A stretch of DNA of 64,000 bases from positions 49,543,094 through 49,607,093 of the forward strand of contig NC_134830.1 in the NCBI RefSeq assembly GCF_004210375.1, in the 5' to 3' direction. A program made the translations under genes and the position numbers. A model generated the notes under the pieces. The model was not told the DNA's origin. It ran no database searches and worked only from the letters and a program-made list of their open reading frames with translations. This stretch comes from Tachypleus tridentatus. Taxonomy: Eukaryota; Arthropoda; Merostomata; Xiphosura; Limulidae. Shown piece by piece: positions 60,246-64,000 of this stretch (position 1 is its first letter; every line of letters begins with the position of its first letter).

Positions 60246-62004
60246 CAGTTGTGTTTTAGTTCAACTTTGTGTGAATTTTATACCACGAAACTGCGTCTAT
60301 TTTTATCTTTATTTGGAAGATAGACTTATTACCAGTACCATCCGCCGTTATCTGATCTTTATTAGTGGTCAGTCGTTATGTAACTTTTATGTATTGTTTA
60401 GTGGCGGTACTTTTACAGAAAAATCATGTCATTAGTCTATAGTTTTCAGTTTGTTTGTTTTTTTTGTAGTAATTTTAATATACGTTTTGGACGTCACAGC
60501 AAATGTGTTTCATCAAAAGCTACAAATGGACTAAGTAGAAGGTTAGAACGCGCCTTATGTCTTCATCACACGATCGAGTACCACTTTCCTGTCAAGCTTT
60601 TACCACGTGATTTATGTTGTCTCGTTGATGGGTGAGTGTGGCGCCATAGAGACAGGAAAGCCAATTACCGAAACCGTCATCCGCTCGTAGTGGTGATGGT
60701 GTTTTTGGACAAGTATAAAAGTACACGTACTAATTAAATTTTTCCTTCGTGTAAGTTCTTAATTCCAAATGTCTCTAAACAAATCTATTATTAAATCTGT
60801 AGAATGAGCTGTTTTTAATTGATACCGTATGCAATCCACTTGAGGAAACAGTGATAGAAAAGTACTGTTTGCAAACACTAGTTGTGTGTTAAAAGTACGA
60901 AAACAGTGACGGAAAATGTCTTTGTTAAACATGGGTTGCGTTTTAAGGTACTGCTAGAAACCGGGTTTCGATACCCGTGGTGGGCAGAGCACAGATAGAC
61001 CTTGTGTAGTTTTGTGCGTAATACCAAAACAAACAAAATAGCCCAAGATTTGATACTGTTTGCTAGCTAGCTATTTTTACCTCTGGTTTGTAACTTCAAT
61101 AAGGACAGATAACGCAGATAGCCCTCGTGTAGCTTTGCCCGAAATTTAGTAAATAAACAAAGAATTATTTGTATGTGATTTAAATACTTTAGTAGTGTAA
61201 TTACCAGAATCTTTTATTTCTCGTTTTTCTTACATCAGTATCGTCTTTAATACGGTTTCACCATATTTTATCTTTAGTATCCGAACAGATAGATTTGCAT
61301 TCTCTATTTATCAGCAAAATAAGGCTCGCATGCATGTAAAACATTCGATATTTTTGTTTTCGAATAAACGTTGAAAAGTTTCTGTAGCGTTCACGTGCCT
61401 CTTATCGTCACTTTTCGTATGACGTAAGAGCAAATTTGAGATTTTCGAGTCTAAAACCCCCTTGACACTGAGCGTTCGTTGCGCCATCTCTTATAATAAT
61501 CAGAAGCAATCAGGTACTTTCTGGTGGTTATCATTTATATCAAACTAGTGAGCTGGTAATGTGGAAGAAGAACAGTCGGTACGAATGTACTGAGATAATA
61601 AGACTCGTGTGATAACTATTTAGTATTCTATACGTAGTTCTATTCTCAACGACTCACTGATACAAAAACAACGTTGAACAAAGATTAGCTTAAAGCTTGG
61701 TATTTAGTATTGATTAACACTTTTGTTATAGCTAATTGTAAGCCTGTTACAGTTAAGTTCTGGTGCTAAATGTACATCTGCTACACTTGTTACAATCGAG
61801 TTATTTTTATAATTATAGACCCACTACACTTGTTACATTCAAGTTCTTGTGATAAGTGTAAACCTGCTACGCTTGTTACGCTCAAGTTTTGGTGTTAACT
61901 GTACACTTGTGTATTTGTATATAGTATTCTTTACTTTCATTTGCTTACAGGAAACTCCGCATTAACAATTATTTTATTTTAAAGAAATAATGCATTAGTT
62001 TTTT
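60246..62004. other. EcR intron, mostly unique
   Basis: A family-3 SINE piece at 60952-61038 (GGGTTTCGATACCCGTGGTG, GGGCAGAGCACAGATAGACC) and a family-1 3' fragment at about 61098-61155. No exon recognised; the 69-codon frame at 60426-60635 has no known motif. Confidence 0.4.
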
Positions 62005-62262
62005 TTTCTTGAATTACACACAAAGTTACACGAGGGCTATCTGCGCTAGCTGTCCCTAATTTAGCAGTGTAAAGTTAGAGGGAAGGCAGCTAGTCATCAC
62101 CACCCACCGCCAACACTTGGGCTACTCTTTTACCAACGAAGACTGTGATTGACCATAACATTATAACACCCCCACGGCTGAAAGGGCGAGCATGTTTAGT
62201 GTGACAGGAATTCGTACCTGCGACCCTCATATTACGAGTCGAGCACCCTAACCTCCTGGTCA
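62005..62262 (-). mobile_element. SINE family 1, nearly full length
   Basis: TTTCTTGAATTACACACAAA through the core to GGAATTCGTACCTGCGACCC and CTAACCTCCTGGTCATTCC. It lies head-to-head with the next copy. Confidence 0.92.
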
Positions 62263-62288
62263 TTCCTGTTCATCAGTGGATCAAGTGC

Positions 62289-62566
62289 GGCCCGGCATGG
62301 CCAGGTGGTTAAGGCACTCGACTCGTAATCTGAGGGTCGCGGGTTCGAATTCCTGTCACACTAAACATGCTCGCCCTTTCAGCCGTGGAGGCGTTATAAT
62401 GTGATGGTCAATCACACTCTTCGTTGGTAAAAGAAAAGCCCAAGAGTTGGCGGTGGGTGGATGACTAGCTGCCTTCCCTCTAGTCTTACACTGCTAAATT
62501 AGGAACGGCTTGCGTAGATAGCCCCCGTTTAGCTTTGCACGAAATTCAAACCAAACCAGACCAAAC
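62289..62566 (+). mobile_element. SINE family 1, full length
   Basis: Head GGCCCGGCATGGCCAGGTGG, box B GGGTTCGAATTCC, core, and tail TTCAAACCAAACCAGACC. Target duplication CAGTGGATCAAGTG (from 62274) and CAGTGGATCAAGCG (62567-62580), one mismatch. Confidence 0.95.
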
Positions 62567-62639
62567 CAGTGGATCAAGCGTGGCTCAGAAGTTAGCACTG
62601 TTAACATTACAGTAAAAAAAAAAGAATAAATAAATCACG

Positions 62640-62830
62640 CTCTGTATTTTGAAGCTGTGGGGGCGGAATAACAATGAAGGACAAATCTGGTTATTGTTCT
62701 TACAAGTGTAATCCAAGGGCAAGCGTGCTTGGAGTTCACTAGCTGGCTTCCTTCCAGTCTAGCAGTTCAATATGAGATTCGTGAGTAAACAAACCTTGTG
62801 TAGCTTTGTGCGCATGCCAGAAACCAGAGA
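62640..62830 (+). mobile_element. Possible degenerate SINE, family 4-like
   Basis: CACTAGCTGGCTTCCTTCCA, GTCTAGCAGTTCAATATGAG and CCTTGTGTAGCTTTGTGCGC follow the core order loosely. Low similarity. Confidence 0.35.
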
Positions 62831-63027
62831 ACAATAAAAGTTGTAACATTCGTAGCTTTGTTTGCTGTTTGGTGTATATGTTGGATGCGTGCGTTAGGTC
62901 TGCAGTTATCAGACGTTTTTATTTATCTATTCTGTTATTGGTATGTAATTAGCTGTGTGATATAAGTCGAGGGTTAAAACATTTCTCCAATCTCTTTCTG
63001 GGGGCTGGTTTGGCATCGTTGTTGATA

Positions 63028-63140
63028 AGCGCAAAGCTACACAACTGGGTATCTGTCATTTACCAAACCACGCGTATCGAACCCCAATTTTTAGCGTCTT
63101 AAGCCTGCAGTCTTACAGTTCAGCCACTGGGCGTGCGACT
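63028..63140 (-). mobile_element. SINE family 3, degenerate
   Basis: AAGCGCAAAGCTACACAACT, GTATCGAACCCCAATTTTTA, GCGTCTTAAGCCTGCAG: reverse family-3 order. Confidence 0.55.
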
Positions 63141-63419
63141 CATGTTACTTCTTAACTTTTAGTTTCTCATAAGTAACCATATGAAGATAAAGACATTCTG
63201 TTTCTCATGTCATGAGACATTGTGCAACATGTACAATGTCACATATTACGTGTTTAAAGACAGCTTATACACATTACCATATGTTTGCATTTTGTTTGCT
63301 ATTATAAAAATGGGAATAAGCTAGGATGAAGTGCTTTGTGATCATCTGGAAAGGGATCCTTTGTCCACTTAGCCAAGTGTATACGTTAGGAATCTTTCAT
63401 GTGTAGCCTCATCACGTGT

Positions 63420-63520
63420 TCTGCTGCATGTTAGTTCCATGATTTTACTTGTGGTCCATGTCAATTCCATGCTTTCACTTGTGGTCCATGTTAATTCCAT
63501 GGTTTTGCTTATGGTCCTGG
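63420..63520. repeat. Minisatellite U, about 31-bp unit, 3 copies
   Basis: Repeats of TTCCATGATTTTACTTGTGG, TCCATGTTAA. Confidence 0.85.
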
Positions 63521-63672
63521 ATGTTCATTTTTGGAATGGTGTATGTGGTATTTTATATTTCTTCTTCTGGTCAGTGAATTTGACATATGTAGTTAGTTGG
63601 AATCACCCTTGCTTCGAATTTATTTATTAGATAAAGTAGAAGTTCCTTATTATACCGGCTTCAAATATCGTC

Positions 63673-63703
63673 TATAAAAGGGGCGGGGCAGGTTTGATAT
63701 TCA
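63673..63703 (+). promoter_or_regulatory. Candidate core promoter: TATA box, GC box, initiator
   Basis: TATAAAAG at 63673-63680 is followed directly by GGGCGGGGC. TTCACTC, an arthropod-like initiator, places a potential +1 A at 63703, which is 30 bp from the first T of the TATA box: canonical spacing. It is on the same strand as EcR-A, 7.1 kb downstream of its exon. Confidence 0.5.
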
Positions 63704-64000
63704 CTCGATAACTTTAGGTTGAACTAACTTGAACACGATCTTTTCTCGTCGAGATGAATTGTGTTTCATTGACGTTCATCGTCATTAATTAGTTTTTCGG
63801 AAAATTGCACTTACTAGTTATCAGTTTTATAAACATATTAAAGACACCAACATTCACGGACGAATGCATGTTTCCGCCACGCAGTCCCAATATGGCTAAT
63901 TTTAACACCACAAATAACGTGAAAAACACATGAAAAATCGACAACGGTCCGTATCACTGTATGAAGGTATATTTGTACTAAATTCTATGTAAGTTGATCG
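63704..64000 (+). other. Possible transcribed leader downstream of the core promoter
   Basis: Contains an ATG at 63754 with only 12 codons (MNCVSLTFIVIN), so no long coding start is visible. A donor-like TATGTAAGT lies at the window end (GT at 63988), compatible with a non-coding first exon. No DNA-binding-domain exon is present. Confidence 0.2.

Noticed and set aside
1..64000. LINE or retrovirus-like reverse transcriptase
   Set aside because: No reverse transcriptase, integrase or capsid motifs seen in any frame, though the SINEs imply an active LINE elsewhere.

Overview
This is an AT-rich eukaryotic window with almost no protein-coding content. It holds one confidently placed exon, the A-isoform first coding exon of the ecdysone receptor (EcR-A, + strand, about 56.0-56.6 kb), which indicates an arthropod. 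The rest is tandem minisatellites, tRNA-derived SINEs and dead DNA transposons. My impression, from recollection of the repeated SINE and not provable here, is a chelicerate, probably a horseshoe crab.

Layout. 1-0.57 kb: a 33-bp minisatellite. 0.78-2.40 kb: a Tc1-like transposon with about 210-bp inverted repeats and a transposase broken by two nonsense codons and a frameshift. 3.12-4.27 kb: a second, internally deleted Tc1-like element. 4.5-18.1 kb: three unrelated minisatellites (units about 84, 44 and 46 bp) joined end to end, carrying SINE insertions. 18.1-25.6 kb: non-repetitive DNA with SINEs. 25.6-30.5 kb: arrays with units of 33, 47 and 43 bp. 30.5-43.3 kb: mostly unique DNA, many SINEs, a 26-bp array and a long inverted repeat. 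43.3-53.2 kb: arrays of 59, 39, 49, 53 and 39 bp, SINEs, one unexplained 172-codon ORF and a mariner relic. 55.0 kb: a short hAT-type inverted-repeat element. 56-64 kb: the EcR-A exon, its four-fold duplicated splice-donor region, three larger intronic arrays (40, 36 and 26 bp), more SINEs, and a TATA/Inr core promoter at 63.67 kb that could serve a downstream EcR promoter.

Tandem arrays from at least 20 distinct unit families fill roughly 23 kb (about 36%). At least four tRNA-derived SINE families are present, and several copies have clear target-site duplications. Nearly all long ORFs in the arrays are by-products of repeat periodicity. The EcR DNA-binding and ligand-binding exons are not in this window.
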